In this document: positions 8,110 through 17,644 of the stretch, in pieces
How the letters are laid out: every line of letters begins with the position of its first letter
Position numbering within the stretch: position 1 is the first letter of the stretch
Assembly (NCBI RefSeq): GCF_030408035.1
Contig: NZ_JASDCF010000014.1
Span: forward strand, 1 to 64,000
Direction: 5' to 3'
DNA length: 64,000 nt
Origin: Psychrobacter sp. APC 3426
GTDB lineage: Bacteria > Pseudomonadota > Gammaproteobacteria > Pseudomonadales > Moraxellaceae
Made by a program: the position numbers and the translations under genes
Notes under the pieces: model-generated
The model's database searches: none
Seen by the model: the letters and a program-made list of their open reading frames with translations, nothing else
Told to the model about the DNA's origin: nothing

Positions 8110-11100
8110 TTATAAGCCCTCTCTGTTGATAATAGCGGGTTGATTGCTGATGGTTTTTTTACCCGTTTTAATGCCTTCTTTACTCATAAATACCAATGCA
8201 ATATGAGAGGTTGTATCTGATATCAGCAGTGGCTGAGCAGGCTTTAAAAACACCCGTGTCCAGTTTTTATTGGCACTGTGGACACTAAGCGTTTGACCAC
8301 TTATAAGCGCCTTGTTTAGCATCAACGTGTCTTTTATTATCGCCTTATCATCACTGGCTACCGCACCAGTACGTTTTAAAGGCTCTAGGCTGTCTATAAA
8401 CAAACCCTCAAGTCGCCATGAGCTGCTATTGGTATCGCCATGAGAGTGGATATTAGAATCGGTAAGAGACCAAACGGCATAAGTCATCGGATGACGCCCG
8501 GGTAGCGGTAAGATATCCACGCCCATTATAGTTAAGAGCTCATCTATCAGGCTGTCAGACACCTGCAAATCACTATTTGCTATGACCGTACCACTAGGTA
8601 AGATAATATCACTTGGGTAATATGGATTGACTGAACCGCTTAAATCATACCCTAGGTGCTCGATCAGCTCGTCAGCTCCCGCGTAAATAGAGGTTTTAAA
8701 TCTAGAAGCTGATATCACCAAAGGATCACTTTCATCGTCTTTTAATGCAATAAGATTGAAGTCATACATGGCATTGGGCTCCAGCTCAAAGCTGGCTTGT
8801 AGCGACGCCCCACCCATCAAAGTACTATCAGGTAAGCAAGGTGACTGCATTACTGCCTCATTAATGCGCTGATATCCCAAGCTATTGAGCTGATCGGGTG
8901 CATTGAGCCAGTCAAGAGATTTGGGTTTTAAGGATTGCAGTATTGCTTGCAGTCTACTAAAGGTAGACTGCGGCGGTGGATCTGTACGTTTTACTTCTAC
9001 CCAAAGCTTTCGATCATATCGTGCCAGCAACTGCTCAACGTGACCAGTCTCAAAATGCACCCATAATGGATCCTCCGTAAAATGTGCTATCTGACCATTG
9101 TCAGGCTCGACCAGTTTGAGATAACGAGCGATATCTCTTGGGTCAAAAATATACTCGTTTAGCCCATCTTGGGTATCATCAGCTAGCGCTGATTCCTCTG
9201 CTACGGCAAACTGGAATCGTTGTGAGTCCCCTGCCGTCCAATCTGCCGCTACAGGATCTGGTGGAGAGGTTTCATCATCTTTTGGTTGCCATGATTGCCA
9301 TGACCAGTCCAAGGCTATCTCATAAGTACAGCCTGCATCTAATAGGATTTCACGGCGCTCATTAGCATCCAGCTCTATTAATAGATGCTCTATTTTCTCT
9401 TGCAGGCTCTGCCTAGCGGCTTGATCGGCTTCTTGATTGTCTACTGCCAGCTTATCTATTGCGCATATTGACAGTACGCTGACATCAAAATTAGGCTGAC
9501 TTTCTATCGCAAACCCGTTCCAAGCAGTTTGTCTGTTATTAGGCGCAGGGCGATATTCGACCAGATAGCAGTCATCTGCTAGTGTCGGCAAATTGATGAT
9601 CTTATAATCCCACATTAATGACGGGTCATCGTTTACAATCCCAGTAACCTTTGGCACACCGCTGATCTTGCTATTCACTCTAGACGTCGTTGCTGAATCT
9701 GCTTCTGTAGACGTGGTTTGAGTATGGGCAATCACCTTGTTGATATCTATGCGCTCTGCATCCAATAAAGACGCTAGTCGTCTTTTTTTGCCAGTCTCAA
9801 CAGGTAACTTGTAGCAGATTTTGAAAAGGACAGCTTCACTCCTACCGCCTTGCAGTGTAAAAGCAGTGATGCCGTCCTCAGTATTTTCAGGATCAAGTTG
9901 TATACGATGAAACTCTTTTGCGCCGCCTGATACTGTCATAGAGGCGATAACTTTCTTATCCTTATTAAACGCCTGTGCCTTAATCGAGGATTTAGCCCAG
10001 CTCACCACCCACAGCTCGAGATAGTGACATGGCGCTGATAAAGAGACGTGTATACCTGTATCAGGAAGGGCAATATCTAATGAGCCATCACGGCCGACTA
10101 CAGGTACTTTTCTACGTTGATCTACAGCATCTACCAATTGTAGATAACGATCTGCCTCTAGAGGGGTGATATAAAAAATACTGTGCTTAAGTGTCTTTTG
10201 CCGACGCGATACTGGTTTTAAATCATTAAAGCGCTCACAGATAAGCTTGGTTGTTGGTTCAGTGGGCTCAGTTGCGGTTATCAAGTCGTTAGTGGGTATC
10301 ACACAGATCTGATATAAGACCGCTGCATTGCCACCCCCTGTGATTTTGATCCGCTGAATGGGATCACGGGCGTTTAAGCGTACAATCAGGGGCTCATCCC
10401 GAGTGCTGGTTAGGGTCTTACTCACTATCCTATCACCTTGCTCGCTATAGCCTTGCACCTTAATATCTTTAGGCTTAAGTATCATAAAGCGAGCTTCTAT
10501 TTGTTTACCAGGCTGAGCAAACGACACATAGATACCACTATCAGGGAAAGACAAGTCTGCATGACCATCCCTTCCTGCCCGCGCAGGCGCTACTCTTTTA
10601 TCCACACTATCCGTGATACTAAAGTTGTGATTAGGGTTGACCGTTGTTATGGTCATGTCGGTCAGCTCAAGCTTGGTTTTGCTAAGACCTGAGCCATAAG
10701 GCTTGATGGTCTCAAATGCTTCACACTTCTTTTTTGCTATAGTAGAGTAAGTGCTGGTTCGGCATACCAGCAAGGTGACGATCGGGTCTAGCACTTGTCT
10801 ATCAAACATCGCCTCCCATGGCATGGGCAGGCAAAGCGCTGTGTCTTGATTGATCACTTGAATGGCAGGTAGTTTATAGCCTTGACGTAAGGCTGTGCCA
10901 TGTCGTGAGATGGCTCTTGGCAGCTCAATCATACGGCCTGGTTGCAGCGCTATGTTAGAAGCACTTGCCAGCAATTGCGCCAAGTCTCTGCCAGCGATAA
11001 GACGACCAAATGCACGATTGACCGATTGACCGACAACATAAAAGCGGCTGGGATAAGGGGTTGTGGCTCTTGGGGTTTGAATTATTTTTATTTTGAATTG

Positions 11101-14100
11101 ACCGATACTACGAGCAGACTGCCCAAACACGCAGCCATGCTTAGGCGCTGGTAATGGCTCACATACTTGCTCGATGGTTTTGGCAGGGTCACCATCAGTG
11201 CCCTCTGCGCCATTACTCATATTGGCTACCCAAGACAGGGCGTTCATGTCTAGGAGTTTTAGGTTCGGACCTTCATGTTCGCTTGGCAGCGGGTTGTTAT
11301 CACCGCTACTATTGCTTTGACGGTAAGGGGATGTCATCCAAGTGGACTGTAGTTTTTTAGACTGACCAACGCTTATCTCACCCACCAATTTTTTGTTAGT
11401 AGGATCTGTCACGTCAGATAAGGTCAATTTGTCCATGCGATACGTGTATTTTAATTGATGGCTACCAAACCACTTGGGCTGGATGGGTGTTGACTCAATT
11501 GCAAACTGTACATCTGCTGATAAGGCGTTATGGATATAGTGTGAAAACTGGAGCACAGGTGCAGTATCTGGCCATACGGTATGATTGTCAGCTGGCTTGG
11601 CACCGATGTTATTGCCATTCTCATCAATTTTAAAAATAGCTTGTTTTTTTAAGACTACCTCATCATTGTAATTTACCTTGGCGGCCATGCCCATGATTTT
11701 ATTATGTCGATCGGTTAAAGTGATCGAAACCAGCGGTGGAGCAGGAGGCTCAGGCGCTTCTAAGCTATGACTGCTACCGATACTGACACCGACACAGCCA
11801 GAGATGCTAAAGAACCATAAATCGACTTCTCCGCAAAACTCACCGTCTAAATAAACATTGTCATTCATATAGGTGAGTGTCAATGAGCCGCGAGCAGAGA
11901 TAGAAATAGGGCCTAAATTCAGCTCACCATTGACAAATATACCGCCTTTTATCATCAGTGGCTTGGTGCCAAAGCCCACCAGTATAGTTGCTGAGGCTGA
12001 TAGATTTATCTTTCCTGATCCCCAATCTATTCCCCAGCCAGCCCCAAACCCGACGGCAAAGCCATCGAAGCTAAAGTCTAAATTGCCATGTAGTGCCTCT
12101 ATGCCGTCTTGCTCTATCATCAAAAACGCCCAAGCCCGCTCATTGATGGTAGTCGGTAACAACGTCAGGGTAATAGGCTCGCCGTATCTGGGTTTGGCAA
12201 TATCGGTATTACCATCTGATCCCAGGCGAACGTAGGTGCCCTTGCCCCCGCTTGGGAAGTAAGCGCCAAACGGTACTTTGATACTCAGTAGATTGTCTAT
12301 CTCGTATCTGCCCAAAACAGCGATCGTTATCGCCGTGTCATTAATGACAATCAAGCCTGTTAAGTTTCCAGCGGCTCCCCCTTCGTCAGTAGCCTCGGTA
12401 TCAGGTAATGTTAATAAGCTGACATCGACGCCTAAAATAACTTCAGGGTTGGGATAGGCCATGACTAACATGCCAGCGGCTGAGAAACTAAAGCTTAAGT
12501 CGGGCAAGGTTCCTACGACCACACCGAGCCCTAAGGCATATTGCCCATGTGCTTTTGTGTATTTATCAAAAGCAGGTTTGGCCCACCAATCCAGCTCCCT
12601 TGCTACTGGATCAGCGTTTGTACCCATATTACGGCGGCCATGCATCGTGAAACTGCCTATGAATCCATATATCGCCATGCCAGTTGGGCCTATCGGCAGA
12701 GGCGTTGAGAACTGCACCCCAAGCAGAAGGGATAAAAACACATATTCAGGGGTAGTAGCAGAGGCGTTTACTTTTTGCATCGCCAGCGCTGCATTACCGC
12801 TTAAGCCAACAGGCGGGGCGATATCTACCGCTACCCCTGCTCTAATCAATCCTCCATCCGCTATCCTCAGATTGCCGACACTCGTCAAGATATTGGGTAT
12901 GTCCGCCTTAATCTCAAAGCCGCGCAACTCAAACTTGGGTGAGGCGTCTGTATAGGTGATTCTAACAATAGCTTGAGAGATCTCTACAATCCCAATATCG
13001 AGCGCAGCAGCAATACCCATCTCTACCCATATCGAACCTGTACCAAAGCTAATATCGACAATCCGTAACAGGTCTGCTAACACCCCATCGATCTGCCATT
13101 GGCCTGAGTCTTCAATCTCCATCGAGACTTGGTCATCAAATACCAACCCGATTTTTTCCCACTCAGTTTTGGTGTTATCAAACTCAACACCAACGGATTT
13201 ATAGCGTATTTTGAGTGGCCGATCGGCTTTTGTCTGTATGCCCATAACCTTGCTGTCAGCATGAATGGTACAGACGTAATCGCTAAGCAGGCTGACTTGA
13301 TAGCCTTGTGTAGGCTGTGCAATCGAGCTGGTCTGAGCCTGTGCTTCTACGCTCATTAGCACAACCTTGCCGTTATCGACGAAATAATTGCCACCAGCGA
13401 CAGCGACACCAATTAATGCTGCCAGACGCCCGCCCGCGCCGATGACGTCTTGGTCCAAGTCTACCGTCGAGAGCAGGGCTGGACCAAAAGCTAACGCTGA
13501 AACGAGGATTGTATTTTCGGACGATAGCAAACCATCGGCATCGCCTTCTGAGCGTAGTCCTAGCGTGGTATTGGTAAAGCCAGTGTGCGCATCGTGTATC
13601 CATTTTGCGTAAGCCGTCAGAACTTTTGTGCCACTACTCAGTACTGGCTGGCCCTCTATGGCAGGCACGGTATCTGGTGTCCAAGCAAACTCTGCCTCAG
13701 CCAAAACAGGAATGGCGTCTTTTAGCTGAGTCACATAAGGACTTGCCCAGCGCGCTACCAATTTTACTCGATAGTCCATCTCATTGGTACTAGAAACGGT
13801 AGGCGCAGCTCGACTATCGACTGAGGCGATCATAGAACGCCGTAAATTCGCGGTATCCGTAGTGTTAGTGACTTCATCGATAATGATGGCCTCTGCCGTT
13901 GGCTGACCACCAATGGCATAGATATCAAAGCGGCGGTACTGTTGCCGAAAACGTTCGTAATCCTTGCTCTTGTCTAAGGTGTTGACCCAATTGAGGTGCT
14001 CTGGGTATCTATGCCTCATCAGCCAACCATAATTAAAGGCAGCATTAATCGCCTCCGCCTTTTCCTCTGGCATCATGACTGCATCGGCCAAGCTGGCCTC

Positions 14101-16245
14101 TTTAGCCATGCATGCGTTTGCCTGCCAATCGGTTGTTTCGCCGCGTGCACAAACTTGACTTTCGGCAATGACCTCGCCTGTAGCGCCAGGCAGTAGCTTA
14201 GTCAATAACTCCAGACCTTTTTTTGCCCGTTTTTTTGCCAACTCGATATTGGCGGCATCAGGCTCGATATTAGGTTTTTCTTGTCCGATATCATCACAAC
14301 GGCCAATAACAACAAAAGTTGCGCCAGGGTACTTGGCCGCCCAAGCAAGCAGCTGTATTTGCAAATCTGCCTCATTGGCAAATGACGGCTTGGTATTAAT
14401 ACCAGGGTTTTTATTACCCCATTGTAAAACCCGATTTTCACTATATTCCATCAACACCTGAATATGACGGTCAAGGGTACTGCTTTCGATACTGGGGCTG
14501 GAGCTAGAGGTTTCAGTGCTTAGAGGATGCGCTATGATGACCTGAGCCAGACTGTCAGCTGGCAAGTCTAGCTGGGTCTGATTGGTGGGTAGGATAGCGG
14601 CTCGATAGGGATGAAAGATTAATATTCCTCGAGTGAGAAAAGCAGAAAGCTCATAATTTGCTTCGACAGCGGCAAGTTTGACGGGGTTGTTTTCATCTGT
14701 GTGGCTAAATACGCCATTTTGGGTACCAAACAGTAGGTCACCTGCAGCCAATATCTCTAACTGCAAGTAGTTGACTTGCTTGGTCTCAGCACTACCGACG
14801 ACTGTTGTTTTGGTCAATTTGATTGTGTGATGCCCTAATAGCTCAGACTCATCGGCATCAACCTCACTGAGGTCAAATACCACTCCCTGCCCGCTTTTGC
14901 TTAATGCAGTATTGGTCAGCTCCCACTGATAAGTACTGTTATCTGTATGAGTAGCATTGCCATCAGCAGGTAGTGTAGGCACTGCATACCATTTAATGGT
15001 GCTGATATCCGCGGCAGTACCACTAACATGAATGACTTTTTCGTAAGGCTTGTTATCAAAATGTGCTCTCACTGTCGTTGGTGCAGTGCCAGAAGCCTTA
15101 AACCGAAAAGTAATGGCTGGATGACGAAGGCGCGTTTCTTGATCTTCTTCAACGATTATTTCAATAGGCTCAACGATGAGCTTACGGGTATTCCAAGCTG
15201 TGCCTGTGGTTGTCAATCCTTCCTCTGAGGCATTATCTCCCCAAGTCCATCTCGCCGTCCAACGGTTTCCATCAGGCGTAGGCGCAGCCGCGGTCAATGC
15301 CACATCTATCAACACGTTTTCCTCTTGTGTGGCCACAATCTCAACTTTTCGCGACAATCCTGAGCCCGCTATTTCTAATGGTATATCGGGGGTGATGTCT
15401 TGTTGCCTAAACTCAAAGGTACTGGGGTCTAATGGACTACGACCAAACTGAACTTCGAGCTCTCCATAAAGCCCAAAGGGCTTGCCTAACAAAACCTCAC
15501 GTACGCCCCCTGATAGATCGCCCACCAAAGGTAAGTTGCGCGGTGCATAAAATGTCGCTTCTTGAATGGCAAGCCCCATCCAGTCAGGTCCCACACTAGC
15601 ATTAGAGATAAAAGCAGGAGACAGCTGTTCTGAAAAATCAAAGACGACCTTGCCGACTATCAGGCCAAAGTCGGAGGATCCAATAAAAAAAGATGAAGGG
15701 CTAAAAAAGACCGAAGAAAATGCTTGTGAGCCTTGAAGCTCCTCTGCCGACTGAGGTTGCTCAACAAATGAAAAGTCTACTCCTGATGTTCCTACGGGGC
15801 TTGAGAGACGTAACCAAGCAGACTGCCCGATGATTTGGACCTTGTTGTTTTTAGGATCAGCAAGCAAATGTCTGGGCGCAGTACCCTGCTCAGGAACATA
15901 AATGGCGGGGCGTAGCCCTTCTACTGTCAGTATTAGATTTGATAAAAAAATCTCCAATTGCCAACCGTCGACCGTACCATTAGCGTCTTTCATGGCGATC
16001 AATCTAACGGGAAAGCCGCCATTGGTTAATGGCAGCGTCAAGTCACCAATACCGACATCCAATGTCTTTGGGAAGGCATAAGAATCAGTCGGCTTCAGAT
16101 TGCCCGATACGATCAATACATCTGGTGAGGATTCTGGCGACTCAATATCGATTTCAAAGTGTTCGATAAAGTCTTGAATAGGCTTGGGCACATTCAAGTA
16201 CGGAATACCTTGGTTTTGGTAGTACTCTGTGAGAAGTATCGACAT
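8110..16245 (-). CDS. Giant 2711-residue multidomain protein (DUF6603-like core)
   Basis: One uninterrupted frame of 8.1 kb starting at an ATG after GGAAGGTGACAGG. It has no signal peptide. Visible parts: an N-terminal beta-rich region (about 1-600); an OmpA-C-like module (about 605-780) with VVIGRCDDIG, LAKKRAKKG and RRFDIYAIGG; a long Gly/hydrophobic strand-rich core (about 1050-1500) with repeated 'function/imaging-like' strands such as SFSFSAAGMLVMAYPNPEV and LDFSFDGFAVGFGAGWG, which reminds me of the DUF6603 family; and two tandem modules of about 145 residues (about 1840-1985 and 2001-2145), each carrying GRDG, a PDxGIxVS motif and a GG..AVL.xIC ending. Role unknown. It may be a structural or surface assembly protein exported by a dedicated route, but that is inference. 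Confidence 0.85.
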   Translation of the reverse strand: MSILLTEYYQNQGIPYLNVPKPIQDFIEHFEIDIESPESSPDVLIVSGNLKPTDSYAFPKTLDVGIGDLTLPLTNGGFPVRLIAMKDANGTVDGWQLEIFLSNLILTVEGLRPAIYVPEQGTAPRHLLADPKNNKVQIIGQSAWLRLSSPVGTSGVDFSFVEQPQSAEELQGSQAFSSVFFSPSSFFIGSSDFGLIVGKVVFDFSEQLSPAFISNASVGPDWMGLAIQEATFYAPRNLPLVGDLSGGVREVLLGKPFGLYGELEVQFGRSPLDPSTFEFRQQDITPDIPLEIAGSGLSRKVEIVATQEENVLIDVALTAAAPTPDGNRWTARWTWGDNASEEGLTTTGTAWNTRKLIVEPIEIIVEEDQETRLRHPAITFRFKASGTAPTTVRAHFDNKPYEKVIHVSGTAADISTIKWYAVPTLPADGNATHTDNSTYQWELTNTALSKSGQGVVFDLSEVDADESELLGHHTIKLTKTTVVGSAETKQVNYLQLEILAAGDLLFGTQNGVFSHTDENNPVKLAAVEANYELSAFLTRGILIFHPYRAAILPTNQTQLDLPADSLAQVIIAHPLSTETSSSSPSIESSTLDRHIQVLMEYSENRVLQWGNKNPGINTKPSFANEADLQIQLLAWAAKYPGATFVVIGRCDDIGQEKPNIEPDAANIELAKKRAKKGLELLTKLLPGATGEVIAESQVCARGETTDWQANACMAKEASLADAVMMPEEKAEAINAAFNYGWLMRHRYPEHLNWVNTLDKSKDYERFRQQYRRFDIYAIGGQPTAEAIIIDEVTNTTDTANLRRSMIASVDSRAAPTVSSTNEMDYRVKLVARWASPYVTQLKDAIPVLAEAEFAWTPDTVPAIEGQPVLSSGTKVLTAYAKWIHDAHTGFTNTTLGLRSEGDADGLLSSENTILVSALAFGPALLSTVDLDQDVIGAGGRLAALIGVAVAGGNYFVDNGKVVLMSVEAQAQTSSIAQPTQGYQVSLLSDYVCTIHADSKVMGIQTKADRPLKIRYKSVGVEFDNTKTEWEKIGLVFDDQVSMEIEDSGQWQIDGVLADLLRIVDISFGTGSIWVEMGIAAALDIGIVEISQAIVRITYTDASPKFELRGFEIKADIPNILTSVGNLRIADGGLIRAGVAVDIAPPVGLSGNAALAMQKVNASATTPEYVFLSLLLGVQFSTPLPIGPTGMAIYGFIGSFTMHGRRNMGTNADPVARELDWWAKPAFDKYTKAHGQYALGLGVVVGTLPDLSFSFSAAGMLVMAYPNPEVILGVDVSLLTLPDTEATDEGGAAGNLTGLIVINDTAITIAVLGRYEIDNLLSIKVPFGAYFPSGGKGTYVRLGSDGNTDIAKPRYGEPITLTLLPTTINERAWAFLMIEQDGIEALHGNLDFSFDGFAVGFGAGWGIDWGSGKINLSASATILVGFGTKPLMIKGGIFVNGELNLGPISISARGSLTLTYMNDNVYLDGEFCGEVDLWFFSISGCVGVSIGSSHSLEAPEPPAPPLVSITLTDRHNKIMGMAAKVNYNDEVVLKKQAIFKIDENGNNIGAKPADNHTVWPDTAPVLQFSHYIHNALSADVQFAIESTPIQPKWFGSHQLKYTYRMDKLTLSDVTDPTNKKLVGEISVGQSKKLQSTWMTSPYRQSNSSGDNNPLPSEHEGPNLKLLDMNALSWVANMSNGAEGTDGDPAKTIEQVCEPLPAPKHGCVFGQSARSIGQFKIKIIQTPRATTPYPSRFYVVGQSVNRAFGRLIAGRDLAQLLASASNIALQPGRMIELPRAISRHGTALRQGYKLPAIQVINQDTALCLPMPWEAMFDRQVLDPIVTLLVCRTSTYSTIAKKKCEAFETIKPYGSGLSKTKLELTDMTITTVNPNHNFSITDSVDKRVAPARAGRDGHADLSFPDSGIYVSFAQPGKQIEARFMILKPKDIKVQGYSEQGDRIVSKTLTSTRDEPLIVRLNARDPIQRIKITGGGNAAVLYQICVIPTNDLITATEPTEPTTKLICERFNDLKPVSRRQKTLKHSIFYITPLEADRYLQLVDAVDQRRKVPVVGRDGSLDIALPDTGIHVSLSAPCHYLELWVVSWAKSSIKAQAFNKDKKVIASMTVSGGAKEFHRIQLDPENTEDGITAFTLQGGRSEAVLFKICYKLPVETGKKRRLASLLDAERIDINKVIAHTQTTSTEADSATTSRVNSKISGVPKVTGIVNDDPSLMWDYKIINLPTLADDCYLVEYRPAPNNRQTAWNGFAIESQPNFDVSVLSICAIDKLAVDNQEADQAARQSLQEKIEHLLIELDANERREILLDAGCTYEIALDWSWQSWQPKDDETSPPDPVAADWTAGDSQRFQFAVAEESALADDTQDGLNEYIFDPRDIARYLKLVEPDNGQIAHFTEDPLWVHFETGHVEQLLARYDRKLWVEVKRTDPPPQSTFSRLQAILQSLKPKSLDWLNAPDQLNSLGYQRINEAVMQSPCLPDSTLMGGASLQASFELEPNAMYDFNLIALKDDESDPLVISASRFKTSIYAGADELIEHLGYDLSGSVNPYYPSDIILPSGTVIANSDLQVSDSLIDELLTIMGVDILPLPGRHPMTYAVWSLTDSNIHSHGDTNSSSWRLEGLFIDSLEPLKRTGAVASDDKAIIKDTLMLNKALISGQTLSVHSANKNWTRVFLKPAQPLLISDTTSHIALVFMSKEGIKTGKKTISNQPAIINREGL

Positions 16246-16316
16246 CCTGTCACCTTCCTATTCAAGTGCTCTTAGAAGCTTGCTTGCCTTATAAAACAAT
16301 CAAGATTTACTTAAAA

Positions 16317-16345
16317 ATAGCACAATTTGTATACTTAATGAGCAA
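16317..16345 (-). promoter_or_regulatory. Candidate sigma-70 promoter for the giant operon
   Basis: On the minus strand TTGCTC (16345-16340) and TGCTAT (16322-16317) are separated by 17 bases, about 70 bases upstream of the 2711-codon gene. The match to consensus is moderate. The same 185-bp gap shows no terminator for the upstream araC-type gene, so read-through is also possible. Confidence 0.4.
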
Positions 16346-16430
16346 TTCACCCCTTATTTTTGTAAATAATTGTTAATTTATTAATAATTTTCCTTGAAAA
16401 ATAGCATCAAGGTCTGTATATGACAGCATG

Positions 16431-17483
16431 TCACAGCTTAGAAGTATCCCGAGGCGTATAACCAAAGTACTGTTTATAGATACGCGAAAAGTAACTTTGA
16501 TCGCCATAGCCTACTTTATGAGCGACTTCCTCAATGGTCACATAACTTTTACTCTTTAAAATATGATTGGCTTGTTTTAGACGCAGCTCTTTTACCCACT
16601 CTGAAAAACTATAAGGCAGGTCAGCAAAAAGCTTGTGCAGGTATCTGACAGAAATATGGCAAGCAGCGGCGACTTTTTTTGGGGTCAAAGCAGGGTTTTC
16701 TAAGTTCAAATATACGTAATGCTCGATACGTTTTAAATGCACCGACTGTATAGAAGAAGTGTTACTCATCATGACTTCTTTAGGTGCACTCAACGTTAAT
16801 ACAATGAGATTTAGTAGCTGCTGCTCTAGTATTTTTATCTCCAAATCGTCTAGCTGATGGCTCTGCATAAACTCCAGTATTTGCCGCATCTGAAAAACCA
16901 GTAGCCTGCCAGCGCCTTCATCGATAGATAGGCTACGGGCAAACTGGCGCTCTATGGTGCGTATTTGCGCAGTGAGTAATGCGAGCGGTACTTTGATCAC
17001 ATATAGCGACGCTTCATGCAGATGGTAAAACTCGTAAGGTAAATTGGATAGCTCAATAAAGAACTGCCCAGGCTTAGAAGTCAGCTGCCGTCCTTTTTGG
17101 GCAAAATGCACATCGCCTGTGATAGGAAACGTAATCAAAATACTGTCGTCAGTATAATCAGAGCTCTGCACACCGCGATCATAGTGCACCGTATTAGCAT
17201 AATAACGCGACACGCCTATATCTAACAGCTTAGAATGCTGCAAAAAACCAGAAAACTTATTTGGCTGCCTGAAGCTGACATCAAGATCAAAATAAGTATC
17301 ATTAATGGTGCGCTTCCAGTCAAATGCGTCTAGTGTCTGCACCCTACCTATCGGTGGTATCGCTAACACAGAGGTGTCTAAAACACTCTTATCATCTAAG
17401 GTGTCTTTGACAGTGACCGATAACTCAACTGATGGATTTTGATCAGTGTATTGAGGGTTGTTTGGCTTGTGATTTGCAGTCAT
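16431..17483 (-). CDS. AraC-family transcriptional regulator
   Basis: A 350-residue regulator. The N-terminal two-thirds resembles the AraC-binding-like sensor domain of the AraC_binding_2 type (strands around DDSILITFPITGDVHF). The C-terminal 100 residues hold two helix-turn-helix units: PKKVAAACHISVRYLHKLF and IEEVAHKVGYGDQSYFSRIY, ending in the typical FGYTPRD. It lies between the hyuBA genes and the giant operon on the same strand, but a strong terminator separates it from hyuA, so it has its own promoter. The likely target is hyuBA or the giant operon. The sequence does not decide which. Confidence 0.9.
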   Translation of the reverse strand: MTANHKPNNPQYTDQNPSVELSVTVKDTLDDKSVLDTSVLAIPPIGRVQTLDAFDWKRTINDTYFDLDVSFRQPNKFSGFLQHSKLLDIGVSRYYANTVHYDRGVQSSDYTDDSILITFPITGDVHFAQKGRQLTSKPGQFFIELSNLPYEFYHLHEASLYVIKVPLALLTAQIRTIERQFARSLSIDEGAGRLLVFQMRQILEFMQSHQLDDLEIKILEQQLLNLIVLTLSAPKEVMMSNTSSIQSVHLKRIEHYVYLNLENPALTPKKVAAACHISVRYLHKLFADLPYSFSEWVKELRLKQANHILKSKSYVTIEEVAHKVGYGDQSYFSRIYKQYFGYTPRDTSKL

Positions 17484-17571
17484 CCTTGAATACTCAGTAA
17501 TTGGTACACAACTGTACTGATATCCTAGCAGTTAATAATGAACGATTCTCTTTTATATTCTAAATAAAGCC

Positions 17572-17616
17572 AAAAAAGGCGTCAGGAACTGAACGCTGTT
17601 CAATACCTGACGCCTT
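17572..17616 (-). terminator. Terminator after hyuA
   Basis: On the minus strand AAGGCGTCAGG pairs perfectly with CCTGACGCCTT around a 19-base loop and is followed by a T-run. It lies about 30 bases past the hyuA stop codon. Confidence 0.9.
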
Positions 17617-17644
17617 AACGTTAATACAAAGCTTAAATTTTGTT

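Noticed and set aside
10438..13793. Numerous plus-strand ORFs opposite the giant gene
   Set aside because: All are short, lack ribosome sites and lie antisense to a continuous 2711-codon frame.
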